Positions 18,459 to 27,525 of a stretch of 64,000 nucleotides of DNA are shown one piece after another. How positions within the stretch are numbered: position 1 is the stretch's first letter; each line of letters starts with the position of its first letter. The translations under genes and the position numbers were made by a program. Source of the DNA: Hafnia alvei (lineage in GTDB: Bacteria > Pseudomonadota > Gammaproteobacteria > Enterobacterales > Enterobacteriaceae); NCBI RefSeq assembly GCF_900095695.1, contig NZ_FMIQ01000029.1:1-64000 (forward strand), given 5' to 3'. Under the pieces are notes generated by a model. That model searched no databases and was not told the DNA's origin. It worked only from the letters and a program-made list of their open reading frames with translations.

Positions 18459-20723
18459 TCAGAAGCGAATTTCCCCACCAAAAATATAAGTTCTTCCACG
18501 TGCCGTATTGGCCGCGGTGCTGTCATCACCCTGCATTGGCATCATATTCAGTTTGTTCAATGCCTCAGAATAGTTTTTATTCATCAGGTTTTGCACGCTG
18601 AGTTTGAGCATCACGTTGCGGTTGATCTCATAGGTGCTATAGAGGTCGATGATGGTTGGGATCTGTGGGAGATCTTCCTTCACCACCGCACCGGTTTTCT
18701 CGTCAAAATCAAAGTTAGGCGATAGGCGACGTGATTTTCCGGTGTATTTAATAATGCTACCCACGGTTAATGAATTGTCTAGGAACCTGACCCCGGTATC
18801 GAGCGTCATATATTTTTTTGGCAGCTCGGTGATATCCCCTGCGCCAAAATAGGTGCTGGCAATTGACGTTGGTTGGTCGGTGTGTTGCTGACTATAAGCC
18901 AAACGCGCAAATGCGTAGCCCGCGTCGTAATCCATTTCTAATTCAAAACCGTGAGCACGCACCAATGAGTTGGAGTTCACGTAGATATACATATTGTCGG
19001 TGTAGTCGCTAACGTCAGCCCAGTCATTGCCGTTAACTTCGGTCATATTACATTTACGTCCGTTGGTGCAGACCAGATATGACTCACTGAATATGTAGTT
19101 TTTAATCTTGCTACGATAGACCAAGGCTTTTAAGCGCAGCAAATCTTCATCAATCAATAGGCTGTGCGCTTTAATATTAAAACCGGCCTGATAGGTTTCG
19201 GCACTTTCTGGTTTTAAGAATGGGTTCATTGACGCGCCGCCGGAGTTAGAGAAAAACATCTCCTGAATATTGGGTGCACGCATCGATTTGCTGTAGCTGA
19301 CGAACGGCTGGAGCCACGGCGTTACCTGCGCAGAGAGCTCTACGGAAGGATTATAACCACTCTCTTTTTGATCAACGTTGTATTCCCCCTGTGGAACGCA
19401 GATCACTCGTGGATCGCAGGCGGGTTTAAAACCACTGATCTTATTCTGGGTGTAGTTAAGATTAAAATTAGCCTGATAGATCCCACGTTTTACTTCAAGC
19501 CCGGTATACAGCGCTGAAATATCCTGATCGCCCGATGGGGCAAAAGGATTGTTTTCAATTGATTCTTGTGAAGACTGTGGATCGCCCGCGTTGGACTGGA
19601 TCAGTTTGTCATAGCGGGTACGCATCAGTTTGCTACCGATGGTAAAAGCTAGATCGTTATTACCGAGCGTGAAGCGGCTGGTGTTATTCACATCTAGCGC
19701 ATTAGAACGGTTACGCGCTGACGTGCTATAAAACGTGTACAACGATCCGTCTTGATATTTTTGGTCGCTGCGGCTGGTACTGGCCGTGATATTGAAATCA
19801 ATTAACTCAGAGAACGGCGTGTAGTGATATTTGATGTAATAATCGTCGCTGGTGATATCACGGCGTGAAAACTTATTTTGATACGTTCTGGCGGAGAGTT
19901 CAAAGCTATTAAATTCATTCGGTTTGATATCCATTTTATACAGCTGTGACTTTGGATTTTGCTTCATAAATTCGTCGTAGCCGAACTCTTCGCTATTAAT
20001 TCCGTCGCCGTTGTTAAAGTTGGAATAGACCGAGCTGCCGCTGATTGCAACCATGGCACCAAAACTGCCGGTGTCTGTGAATGCATCGGTTTTACCCGCG
20101 GCGGCAATCATTCCGCTGCGCCCAATGCCGTTGCTACCGACGGAAAAGCGTGAGCGCACGCCGAAAGGATTTCCAGCAAACACCACGTCATCAACGCCAA
20201 TCGTGCGCAGATTGGCACTGCCCGCTAGGGCGTTTACCCCTGAGGAACCGCTGCTGTCGCCGCGAGTCACGTCAACGCCAACGAGGAAGTTAGGGTCGAT
20301 AAGCACGCCAGCCTGACTGTTGGTAGAACCGTGCACGGCGGTGCCGGAGGTCGAGGTGCCGTAAAAGCTTTGCGTAATGCCATCGACCATGGTGTTTACG
20401 CGGCCAAAACCACTCATTCCACGGATATTCACGCTAACCGAGCCTTGGCCGGGATCGATTTGGGTATAGGTTCCGGGCATACTGCGTAACGTCGCGTCGA
20501 GAGATTCTAAATTTTTATTAGTATCTCGTGAGCTGACGGCACCGGTTTTTTCCAAGGCTTCTTGCTCGCTGGTTATTTTACCGGCCGAGACATGGAGTGG
20601 AGAAAATACCGCCGAGCCTTTTTTATCTCCGCTGCTTTCTTCACTGGCTTGTTGTGCATAACTGCCTGCACTGAGCAATAGCATGCCCGAGCCGATCACG
20701 CCGGCTATTTTATTGAGTTTCAT
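18459..20723 (-). CDS. TonB-dependent outer-membrane receptor, haem-receptor-like
   Basis: This 754-residue outer-membrane protein has a signal peptide (residues 1-23, ending SYA), a possible TonB box near VFSPLHVSA, a plug domain to about 230 and a 22-strand barrel ending GGEIRF. SMRAPNIQEMFF followed by MNPFLKPE resembles the FRAP/NPNL boxes of haem and haemoprotein receptors. The histidine often found between those boxes is absent, so haem as ligand is only suggested. A cysteine pair sits at ACDPRVIC in a predicted loop. It is the last gene of the Fur-controlled exbBD-chaN-tonB-peptidase operon, 53 bases after the peptidase gene. Confidence 0.85.
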   Translation of the reverse strand: MKLNKIAGVIGSGMLLLSAGSYAQQASEESSGDKKGSAVFSPLHVSAGKITSEQEALEKTGAVSSRDTNKNLESLDATLRSMPGTYTQIDPGQGSVSVNIRGMSGFGRVNTMVDGITQSFYGTSTSGTAVHGSTNSQAGVLIDPNFLVGVDVTRGDSSGSSGVNALAGSANLRTIGVDDVVFAGNPFGVRSRFSVGSNGIGRSGMIAAAGKTDAFTDTGSFGAMVAISGSSVYSNFNNGDGINSEEFGYDEFMKQNPKSQLYKMDIKPNEFNSFELSARTYQNKFSRRDITSDDYYIKYHYTPFSELIDFNITASTSRSDQKYQDGSLYTFYSTSARNRSNALDVNNTSRFTLGNNDLAFTIGSKLMRTRYDKLIQSNAGDPQSSQESIENNPFAPSGDQDISALYTGLEVKRGIYQANFNLNYTQNKISGFKPACDPRVICVPQGEYNVDQKESGYNPSVELSAQVTPWLQPFVSYSKSMRAPNIQEMFFSNSGGASMNPFLKPESAETYQAGFNIKAHSLLIDEDLLRLKALVYRSKIKNYIFSESYLVCTNGRKCNMTEVNGNDWADVSDYTDNMYIYVNSNSLVRAHGFELEMDYDAGYAFARLAYSQQHTDQPTSIASTYFGAGDITELPKKYMTLDTGVRFLDNSLTVGSIIKYTGKSRRLSPNFDFDEKTGAVVKEDLPQIPTIIDLYSTYEINRNVMLKLSVQNLMNKNYSEALNKLNMMPMQGDDSTAANTARGRTYIFGGEIRF

Positions 20724-20776
20724 ATGTTCCCTTAAAGGTATTATCAGTCTATTTTTATTTTCTTTACTCGGTTGGT

Positions 20777-22918
20777 TCAGCGTTGATTATCTACGGCCAG
20801 AATAAAGTTATATTCCAGCGCAGTATTTTCTACTCGTTTGAGCCGGCCTGATTTACCGCCGTGTCCGGCCTGCATATCGGTGAGTAATAATAGTTTTCCG
20901 GTTCCTAATTGATTTTCTCGCAGTTTGGCTACCCATTTTGCCGGCTCCCAATATTGCACCTGCGAATCGTTTAGGCCGGTGGTCACTAATAAGTTGGGAT
21001 AGCGCATAGGCTTTATATTGTCGTAGGGGCTGTAGGCCTTCATTTGCTGATAATCTGCCAGCCGATGTGGGTTTCCCCACTCGTCATATTCACCGAGCGT
21101 GAGGGGGAGGGTGTCATCGAGCATGGTGGTGACGACGTCGACAAAAGGAACCTGCGCAACAATGGCGTTAAACAGCTCCGGCTGTTGGTTCATGACCGCG
21201 CCAACCAATAACCCTCCGGCGCTGCCGCCCATGGCATACATCCGACCGGGCTGACCAAAACCGCGTTCAACCAAACCGCGTGTTGCATCGATAAAGTCAT
21301 TGAAACTGTTGGGCTTATTCGCCAGTTTTCCCTGTTGATACCATTGCTGACCGAGCTCGCCGCCGCCGCGGACGTGGATCATGGCGAAGACGAAACCGCG
21401 ATCCAGTAGGCTAAGGCGATTGGCGCTGAAGGCGGGATCCATGCTCATACCGTAGGCGCCGTAGCCATAAACCAGTAACGGGCTTTGCTTGGCCTTGAAC
21501 ATTTTTTTGTTGTAAACCAAGGATACCGGTACTTTCACGCCGTCGCGTGCGGTGATCCAAATTCGTTCGCTGTGATAGTCCTGTGGCTGCGTGTTTTTAA
21601 CTTCCTGACGCTTAAGCAGCGTGCGTTTGCCGCTGGATAAATCCCATTCGTAGGTGCTGGTTGGCGTCGTCATCGACGAATAACCGTAGCGTAAACGATC
21701 GGACTGCGGCTCAGGGTTATAGCCTAACCATGCCATATAGCTGGCATCGTCGAAGGGTAATGTGTCTTCAGCGTGAGATTTCCAGTTGATTTTGCGTATC
21801 TGGCTCAGGCCATCACTGCGTTCAGCAACCACCAGCCAGTCTTTGAATAAGGTAAAACCTTCGATCATTTTATTGGGCTGTGGGGCAACTAAAGGCTGCC
21901 ATGAATGACCAATAGCGTTGGTTTGGTATAAACCAAAATTGGCATTTTCAGGGTTGGAGCGCAGATAAAACGTGCCGTTGAAGTGATCCAGATAATATTC
22001 AACGTTTGGCTGGCGTGCGGTAAATAATACGGGCGGCGCATCCGCTTGGTCAGCATCTAATAAACGCACTTCAGACGACGTGTTGGCGCTTAGGGTTATC
22101 AGTAAATAGCGGTCAGATGCCGTGCGTGACAGGCTAAGATAAAACGCGCCGTCATTTTCTTGATAAACCAGTTGGTCTTGTACCCGCGGTGTGCCAATGC
22201 GGTGGCGATAGACCTGATACGGCACCAGCGTTTGTGGATGATTGCGGACATAAAATAGGGTGCGTCCATCGTTTGACCACAACATATTGCCTGATGTGTT
22301 TTCGATAACCTCGGTAAGCCACTGTCCGTTGTTTAAATTCCGTAGAGAAATACGGTATTGGCGTCGGCCTTGGGTGTCTTCGGCAACGGCCATCATCTGG
22401 TTATCTTGGCTGATCGCCAGACTGCCTAAGCGATAGTAAGCTTGGCCTGTTGCACGTAGATTTCCATCAATCAGCGTTTGCCACACGGTGCTGCCCGCCA
22501 GCGGTTGGCGCTGAGCCACGGCAAAGTTTTTACCGAGCAGATAGACGTCTTGATAGCGGTAGCCGTTACGTTGGTAAGGCACTGAGCGATCTTCAGGGCT
22601 CATGCGCTCAACCATCTCGCGATATAAGGCTTGGTACTGCGCGGAATACGGTTTTAATGCCGCGTTGGCGTAGTGGTTTTCATCTTGCAAATAGCGCAAA
22701 ACTTTCGGATTGGCACGGCTTTCATCACGTAGCCAAAAATAGTTGTCGATACGCCGATCGCCATGTTCGATGAGCGTTTTGGGGATTTTCTGCGCCCGAG
22801 GCGGCTGTAGTTTGGCAGCCAATGGCTCAGGAGAAAATAATTCAGCGGCAGATAGGTGCCAAGAGCACATCGCCGTGAGCGTCATTAATAACAAAAATTT
22901 TTGCCACAATTCACGCAT
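20777..22918 (-). CDS. Exported oligopeptidase B (S9A prolyl-oligopeptidase family)
   Basis: A 713-residue serine peptidase with an N-terminal beta-propeller and a C-terminal alpha/beta-hydrolase. The catalytic triad is Ser566 (GGSAGG), Asp651 (GLNDSQVQYW) and His686 (AGHGGKSGR). The C-terminal half follows oligopeptidase B, which cuts after Lys and Arg in short peptides. Unlike cytosolic PtrB, residues 1-26 look like a signal peptide (basic start, LLLMTLTAMCSWHLSA), so it is probably periplasmic. The start at 22918 has AAGGA correctly spaced; an upstream ATG at 22975 would bury the signal peptide. Its place between tonB and the receptor gene suggests work on imported iron-bearing peptides. 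Confidence 0.88.
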   Translation of the reverse strand: MRELWQKFLLLMTLTAMCSWHLSAAELFSPEPLAAKLQPPRAQKIPKTLIEHGDRRIDNYFWLRDESRANPKVLRYLQDENHYANAALKPYSAQYQALYREMVERMSPEDRSVPYQRNGYRYQDVYLLGKNFAVAQRQPLAGSTVWQTLIDGNLRATGQAYYRLGSLAISQDNQMMAVAEDTQGRRQYRISLRNLNNGQWLTEVIENTSGNMLWSNDGRTLFYVRNHPQTLVPYQVYRHRIGTPRVQDQLVYQENDGAFYLSLSRTASDRYLLITLSANTSSEVRLLDADQADAPPVLFTARQPNVEYYLDHFNGTFYLRSNPENANFGLYQTNAIGHSWQPLVAPQPNKMIEGFTLFKDWLVVAERSDGLSQIRKINWKSHAEDTLPFDDASYMAWLGYNPEPQSDRLRYGYSSMTTPTSTYEWDLSSGKRTLLKRQEVKNTQPQDYHSERIWITARDGVKVPVSLVYNKKMFKAKQSPLLVYGYGAYGMSMDPAFSANRLSLLDRGFVFAMIHVRGGGELGQQWYQQGKLANKPNSFNDFIDATRGLVERGFGQPGRMYAMGGSAGGLLVGAVMNQQPELFNAIVAQVPFVDVVTTMLDDTLPLTLGEYDEWGNPHRLADYQQMKAYSPYDNIKPMRYPNLLVTTGLNDSQVQYWEPAKWVAKLRENQLGTGKLLLLTDMQAGHGGKSGRLKRVENTALEYNFILAVDNQR

Positions 22919-23014
22919 GGTGCGTCCTTTTGGTTCTTTGGGCGAATAGCTGGCCCTGCCAGAAAATTCCAGCATGAAGATAAGTGAGATTTTTTCAGCA
23001 CAAGCTGGGTTAAC

Positions 23015-23797
23015 TTACTGCTGTTTTAATTCTGCTAAATCAAAGTTGATCGGCATTTTTACGCTATAAAGCCCGCCGTTTAATATTTCCGTCGGTGGTT
23101 TTGGCAGCGGTTGGGCGCGCTCTAAAACCTCCACCGCCTCGCGATCCAACGAAATGGTGCCGGATGAGGTATAAAGCTGATTACCCTGCACGAAACCTGC
23201 CGCATTCACGGTGAACGTCACCACGGCGAGGCCCGTACGGGCGCGTCGACGGGCATCAAGGGGATACTTTTTGTATCGGTTTAGATGACCCTTAACCAAG
23301 CTTTCCCACGATACTTTCTCGCTATTACGCTTGGTGGCATCGCTGTTGAACGGTGCCGCAATGTTTGCCGATAGCGTATTTGCCTGAGGTGCTGCATTGC
23401 TGGCTATGGCGGCATGGCTGGCATCGCTGGTTTGATCTTTAATCTTATTTATCGGGCGAGGTTTTTTCTTCTCTCCGTCAGCCGACTTCTTCTGCTTCGC
23501 CACCTCAATGACGGCTTGTTTGGCTACCACCATCTTTGGCTGCGCTTTATCCTTAACCTGTTGTTTTTCCTCTGCCGCCGCTGACTGCTGTTGAGCAATG
23601 CCAATCGGCAACGGCGTGGGTGAAGCAGGCGCTTGGATAGTTTCAGCCCATTGCAGCATCACCGCTGGAGGGGGCTCATAGGGCGGTTTAGCGTCAGACG
23701 AACGCCAAACCAGTGCCGCTAGACATGTGCCATGAACCGCCAGCGCGAAGATAAACCAGCGGCCCCATTTGGGCTGTGTGTGATAGAGAATATCCAT
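23015..23797 (-). CDS. tonB: TonB-type energy transducer
   Basis: A 260-residue inner-membrane protein with one N-terminal helix (about residues 13-30), a long Pro/Lys/Ala periplasmic spacer, and a C-terminal TonB domain (about 165-250) with KYPLDARRRARTGLAVVTFTV and the usual alpha-beta pattern. It passes energy from ExbB/ExbD to the receptor encoded downstream. It is probably a dedicated paralogue rather than the housekeeping TonB, because it sits with its own exbB and exbD. It lies 11 bases after chaN. Confidence 0.88.
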   Translation of the reverse strand: MDILYHTQPKWGRWFIFALAVHGTCLAALVWRSSDAKPPYEPPPAVMLQWAETIQAPASPTPLPIGIAQQQSAAAEEKQQVKDKAQPKMVVAKQAVIEVAKQKKSADGEKKKPRPINKIKDQTSDASHAAIASNAAPQANTLSANIAAPFNSDATKRNSEKVSWESLVKGHLNRYKKYPLDARRRARTGLAVVTFTVNAAGFVQGNQLYTSSGTISLDREAVEVLERAQPLPKPPTEILNGGLYSVKMPINFDLAELKQQ

Positions 23798-23808
23798 AGT
23801 GTTTTGAC

Positions 23809-24690
23809 TTACAGCTCAGGTTTTGGCTGAGGGACGTACCAAACGTAATCGGCCTGCGCCAAGGTAATATTCATACCCGTCTCAGCCAGCATTAAAACGA
23901 TCGGGCGCGATGAAGGAGCGAGATCTTGCATATGCAGTGGAACGCCCATGGTTTTCGCCGCGTGGTAGCCACCGGCGATCAGCATGGCCGGCGCAGGGGC
24001 TGCAAGTAGCTGCTGCGCCATAAATCGATCGCGCTGCTGTTGAATGGCGATCATCGCTTTTAACTGTGCCGGTTCGATTTTCCCATCATGCATCGTGACG
24101 ATGGTTTCACGAATCGCGTTTTGTACCTGTGGCGCGGTGGAGATTTTTCCAGCGGGAAGCCGTGGGTTTTTGTATAAAGACTGCACCTGTTCGCGGGAGA
24201 GATTCGCCACCAGCAGAGGGTAGGGGGCACGCAGGGTTTGCATCACTACGCCGTGATACATCTCCCACGGCCAGCCTTGTTGCCAGTTTAGCAATGTCTG
24301 AATACGGCCTTCGCGCACCATCGGATCGTCTTTTAACCATTTTTTGAGCTGATCGACGCGCGGCTGTTGATCGATGGTCAGCATTTCTAGCAGTACGCTG
24401 CCCTGTGGGCGCTGCTGCGGGAGATTTTTGATCAACCACATTTCAATCAGGTGATGCTGCGCGTTATCGTGTTTTTCTCCGACGATTAGCCGTGGCTGCG
24501 GCGCGATACGCGTGAGTAACTCCTGGCTGGTTAGGGTTTCACCGTTGTGCAAATCGATGATGGTGCCCAAGGTGTTTACATCGTTTAGCGCGGATGCGCG
24601 TGATGGTCGAGTCAATGTTGGTTGGCTGCATGCACTGAGTGCTAATGTGGCTAATATAATCAGAGACTTAAGGCTAAATAGTGTGCTCAT
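23809..24690 (-). CDS. chaN: ChaN-family haem-binding lipoprotein
   Basis: A 293-residue lipoprotein with the lipobox LSAC at about residues 18-21, so it is probably anchored in the outer membrane. The body matches ChaN (formerly DUF399), with VGEKHDNAQHH near the N-terminus and AGGYHAAKTMGVPLHM near the C-terminus. Campylobacter ChaN is iron-regulated and binds haem. Here it lies inside a Fur-boxed TonB operon, which supports a haem or iron role. Confidence 0.85.
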   Translation of the reverse strand: MSTLFSLKSLIILATLALSACSQPTLTRPSRASALNDVNTLGTIIDLHNGETLTSQELLTRIAPQPRLIVGEKHDNAQHHLIEMWLIKNLPQQRPQGSVLLEMLTIDQQPRVDQLKKWLKDDPMVREGRIQTLLNWQQGWPWEMYHGVVMQTLRAPYPLLVANLSREQVQSLYKNPRLPAGKISTAPQVQNAIRETIVTMHDGKIEPAQLKAMIAIQQQRDRFMAQQLLAAPAPAMLIAGGYHAAKTMGVPLHMQDLAPSSRPIVLMLAETGMNITLAQADYVWYVPQPKPEL

Positions 24691-24767
24691 GTCTTTGGCC
24701 TAAAGGCGGCCGTTTGGCCGCTATATCATAAAATGTTTAATAACGAGTAGGGGTAGCTCAACGCAGG

Positions 24768-25202
24768 TTAAGGCGCGACCGATTCCATACTGACTAATCC
24801 CACCTTGAGATAACCCGCCGTGCGCAGCGTATCCATCACCGCCATTAACGTGGCGTAGTCCACCGCTTTGTCTGCTTGCAGAAAAATGGTGGTGTCTTTG
24901 TCTGCTTTGGTTTGCTCGCTGAGCTGCTCGCTGAGCCGATCGCGGGTGGTTAGCGCATCACCGAGATAAAGCTGTTTATCTGCTTTAATGGTCAGATAGA
25001 CCGGCTTATCCGGGCGTGGCTGCGGCTGTGCCGAGGATGCCGGTAAGTTCACGCGAATATCGACGGTAGCCAGTGGGGCTGCGACCATAAAGATAATCAG
25101 CAAGACCAGCATAACGTCGATGAAAGGCGTGACGTTGATGTCGTGAAGCTCACGGCTTTCAGCGGATTCGCCAGCGGAATAATCATGAATGTGCAGAGCC
25201 AT
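24768..25202 (-). CDS. exbD: ExbD proton-channel subunit
   Basis: A 144-residue subunit of the ExbB-ExbD motor that powers TonB. The start MALHIHD matches E. coli ExbD, and HDINVTPFIDVMLVLLIIFMV contains the single helix with the proton-carrying Asp. An in-frame ATG 39 bases earlier would lie inside exbB and is not used by the family. The gene starts four bases after the exbB stop. Confidence 0.95.
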   Translation of the reverse strand: MALHIHDYSAGESAESRELHDINVTPFIDVMLVLLIIFMVAAPLATVDIRVNLPASSAQPQPRPDKPVYLTIKADKQLYLGDALTTRDRLSEQLSEQTKADKDTTIFLQADKAVDYATLMAVMDTLRTAGYLKVGLVSMESVAP

Positions 25203-25206
25203 ACCG

Positions 25207-26073
25207 CTATCCCACCTGCTGTTGGGGGGCGTTGAGGTCAAGATCGCGGCTCAGCAGCAACAGAATTTGCGCGGCTGCGTCTCCCACCTGTGCGCGATGT
25301 TCGTTAATCATGCGGCTGAACAGGTTGTAAATCACCACGGCGGGGATCGCGGCAATCAGCCCCATGGCGGTAGCCAGTAGCGCTTCGGCGATGCCTGGCG
25401 CAACGACGGCCAGATTGGTCGTTTGCGAATGTGCAATGCCAATAAAGCTATTCATGATGCCCCAAACGGTGCCGAATAAGCCGATAAACGGTGCCACTGC
25501 ACCAATAGTAGCGAGATAGCCGTTGCCTTTGGCAAGCTGGCGACCATAGGCCGCAACGCGCCGATCGAGGCGGAAATTAGTTCGGTCTTTAATACCGTTA
25601 AGATCGGCTGCGTGGGTTGAAAGCTGTTTTTCATCTTGAGCATCGCGTAATAGGGCGGCGCTTATGCTGTTCTCGGCGAAGGACTGCGATAATTCACAGG
25701 CCGTGGATAAAGAATTAGATGGAAACAGTAAGCGATATTCGCGGCGTAATTGCTGTTTAGCGCGCAGCAGCGCAATGCTTTTGGCAAATAAGATGGTCCA
25801 TGTGATAACGGATATAACGATTAATCCAATCATCACGCTTTTCACCACAATATCAGCCTGCTGATACATGCCGAAAATAGAAAGATCCAGCGATGAAATT
25901 CCACCGGTAGAGACGTTTTGAACCGTATTTCCCTGCTCGTTAATGAGTGGTTCAGCACTTGCGTATTGGGCTATACCGAAACTGAGTAATAGTGCCAGAG
26001 ATGGTTTTAGCATCCTGTTGAACTTGCCGTTCAAAAGGGTGAACTGTGCCAAAAAGTTTTCCGCTAATGCCAT
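25207..26073 (-). CDS. exbB: ExbB proton-channel subunit with an extended N-terminus
   Basis: A 288-residue protein with three membrane helices: about 95-120, and the pair around GYLATIGAVAPFIGLFGTVW and LLATAMGLIAAIPAVV. Before them are a hydrophobic stretch ending YASAEPL, likely a signal sequence, and a periplasmic extension, as in the longer ExbB subgroup. The start at 26073 has GGAGG upstream. It is the first gene of the iron operon, 75 bases after a Fur box. Confidence 0.93.
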   Translation of the reverse strand: MALAENFLAQFTLLNGKFNRMLKPSLALLLSFGIAQYASAEPLINEQGNTVQNVSTGGISSLDLSIFGMYQQADIVVKSVMIGLIVISVITWTILFAKSIALLRAKQQLRREYRLLFPSNSLSTACELSQSFAENSISAALLRDAQDEKQLSTHAADLNGIKDRTNFRLDRRVAAYGRQLAKGNGYLATIGAVAPFIGLFGTVWGIMNSFIGIAHSQTTNLAVVAPGIAEALLATAMGLIAAIPAVVIYNLFSRMINEHRAQVGDAAAQILLLLSRDLDLNAPQQQVG

Positions 26074-26147
26074 GCGGAGCCTCCATTTTATTTTTTTCGT
26101 TGGATTTAACTGCATTTGTTGCGGACAGGATGCTAGCAAAGATTTAG

Positions 26148-26180
26148 ATCAAATGATACTCATTATCATTCTCATTTGAT
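26148..26180 (-). promoter_or_regulatory. Fur box upstream of the exbB operon
   Basis: AAATGATACTCATTATCATT and the following CTCATTTGAT make overlapping copies of the GATAATGAT-type Fur site. ATCAAATGA and TCATTTGAT form outer inverted arms. It lies 75-107 bases before the exbB start. Iron-replete Fur would be expected to silence the six-gene operon. Confidence 0.85.
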
Positions 26181-26355
26181 TAGGTGAGTAATTATTTTTA
26201 GAATTAAGAATAAATTTAGGTTAATTAATGATTCTGGCTATTTTGCCTGTTGTTTTAAATTTAATTAGCTATGTGGATATTGTTTTTCGGTGGTTCGTGG
26301 TTAGGTCTAACGCAAATTATTGTATTTAACATATTGTGCTAAATACTTTTTTAGA

Positions 26356-26460
26356 ATGAAGTTAGATGATAAATCATCTGATTTTATGTTTGCCAGCGCA
26401 GCGCTGTTTATGGCTATCTGGATAATATCCATGATGATGTTGTTGGATTTATCTATCTGA
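26356..26460 (+). CDS. Possible 34-residue membrane peptide
   Basis: An ATG-to-TGA frame of 34 codons encodes a short polar start and then one hydrophobic segment (FMFASAALFMAIWIISMMML), the form of many enterobacterial small membrane proteins. It has no good ribosome-binding site and I recognise no family, so it may be chance. It lies in the AT-rich 367-base gap between the Fur box and yddG, which otherwise shows nothing clear. Confidence 0.25.
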   Translation: MKLDDKSSDFMFASAALFMAIWIISMMMLLDLSI

Positions 26461-26547
26461 ATACGTGAGAATGCTTAACTTGAGCCGCCCAATCAGCGCT
26501 ATCTTTTTGGGCCAAATTTTTTTCTCTTTTATTCACTGCGAGGCAGC

Positions 26548-27459
26548 ATGGATAGCAGTAGCAGAACAAAAGCAAATGCCTGTGGCATCTTGGCCATCTT
26601 GCTTTGGAGCACCATCGTTGGCCTGATTCGTAACGTTAGCGAAGGTGTTGGGCCAGTGGCAGGTGCCGCGTTAATTTATACTGCGGGTTCTGTATTTCTC
26701 TTTATTCTGCTGGGTTCTCCCAAGCTGCGGGCTTTTAAGCCGGTTTATTTGTTGGCCGGTGGGGCTTTGTTTGCTAGCTATGAAGTTTGCCTCTCTTTGG
26801 CGTTGGGTTATGCCACCACGCGAGCCCAGTCGATTGAAGTTTCAGTCATTAACTATTTATGGCCGAGTTTTACCGTGTTGCTCTCTTTTTTGTGTAGCGG
26901 TGGTCGGTTAAAAATCAGTTTATTGTTGGGCGTGTTTCTGTCGTTATTAGGCGTCACGGTGGTAATAAGCGGCGGTTCATTAGCCTCACTTTCTGGCATG
27001 GCGGAGAATATCGTTGCTCATCCGGTTAGCTATGTCTTGGCGTTTGTTGGCGCTATCCTGTGGGCGGTGTATTGCGTTGTGACCAACAAATACGCCAACG
27101 GACAAAATGCAGCGGCGCTGTTCTTCGCACTTACCGCCGTCTGTTTGTGGATTAAATGGTTATTAGGCGGGGCTGAGAGTTTTACTATTTCTTTGCATAG
27201 CGCATTTTATATTGCCATGGCCGGTGCTGCGATGGGCTTTGGCTATGCGGCGTGGAATATCGGTATGATTCGAGGGGATATTAATCTGTTGGCCACGCTT
27301 TCCTATTTTACGCCTATCCTTTCGGCGTTATTTGCGTCGCTGATTTTATCTTCTTTGCTGCCGCCCACTTTCTGGTTAGGTGTTTGCGCAGTCACCGCCG
27401 GAGCGATTATTTGTTGGCTGTCGACCAAGCCGAAGCGGGTAAATAAAGCGCTTAAGTAA
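26548..27459 (+). CDS. yddG: YddG aromatic amino acid / drug-metabolite exporter
   Basis: A 303-residue inner-membrane exporter with ten helices and two EamA domains. It aligns with E. coli YddG throughout, including LWSTIVGLIR, the IEVSVINYLWPS block, AVYCVVTNKYANG and GFGYAAWNIG. YddG exports aromatic amino acids and some toxic compounds. GAGG lies upstream of the ATG. It converges on hpaC, whose pathway also handles aromatic compounds, though a functional link is not shown. Confidence 0.92.
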   Translation: MDSSSRTKANACGILAILLWSTIVGLIRNVSEGVGPVAGAALIYTAGSVFLFILLGSPKLRAFKPVYLLAGGALFASYEVCLSLALGYATTRAQSIEVSVINYLWPSFTVLLSFLCSGGRLKISLLLGVFLSLLGVTVVISGGSLASLSGMAENIVAHPVSYVLAFVGAILWAVYCVVTNKYANGQNAAALFFALTAVCLWIKWLLGGAESFTISLHSAFYIAMAGAAMGFGYAAWNIGMIRGDINLLATLSYFTPILSALFASLILSSLLPPTFWLGVCAVTAGAIICWLSTKPKRVNKALK

Positions 27460-27525
27460 CTGGATAAAAATGGCCAAGCAAACGCGATGTTGCTTGGCCT
27501 GATATACAGCGAGCCTATGGCAATT

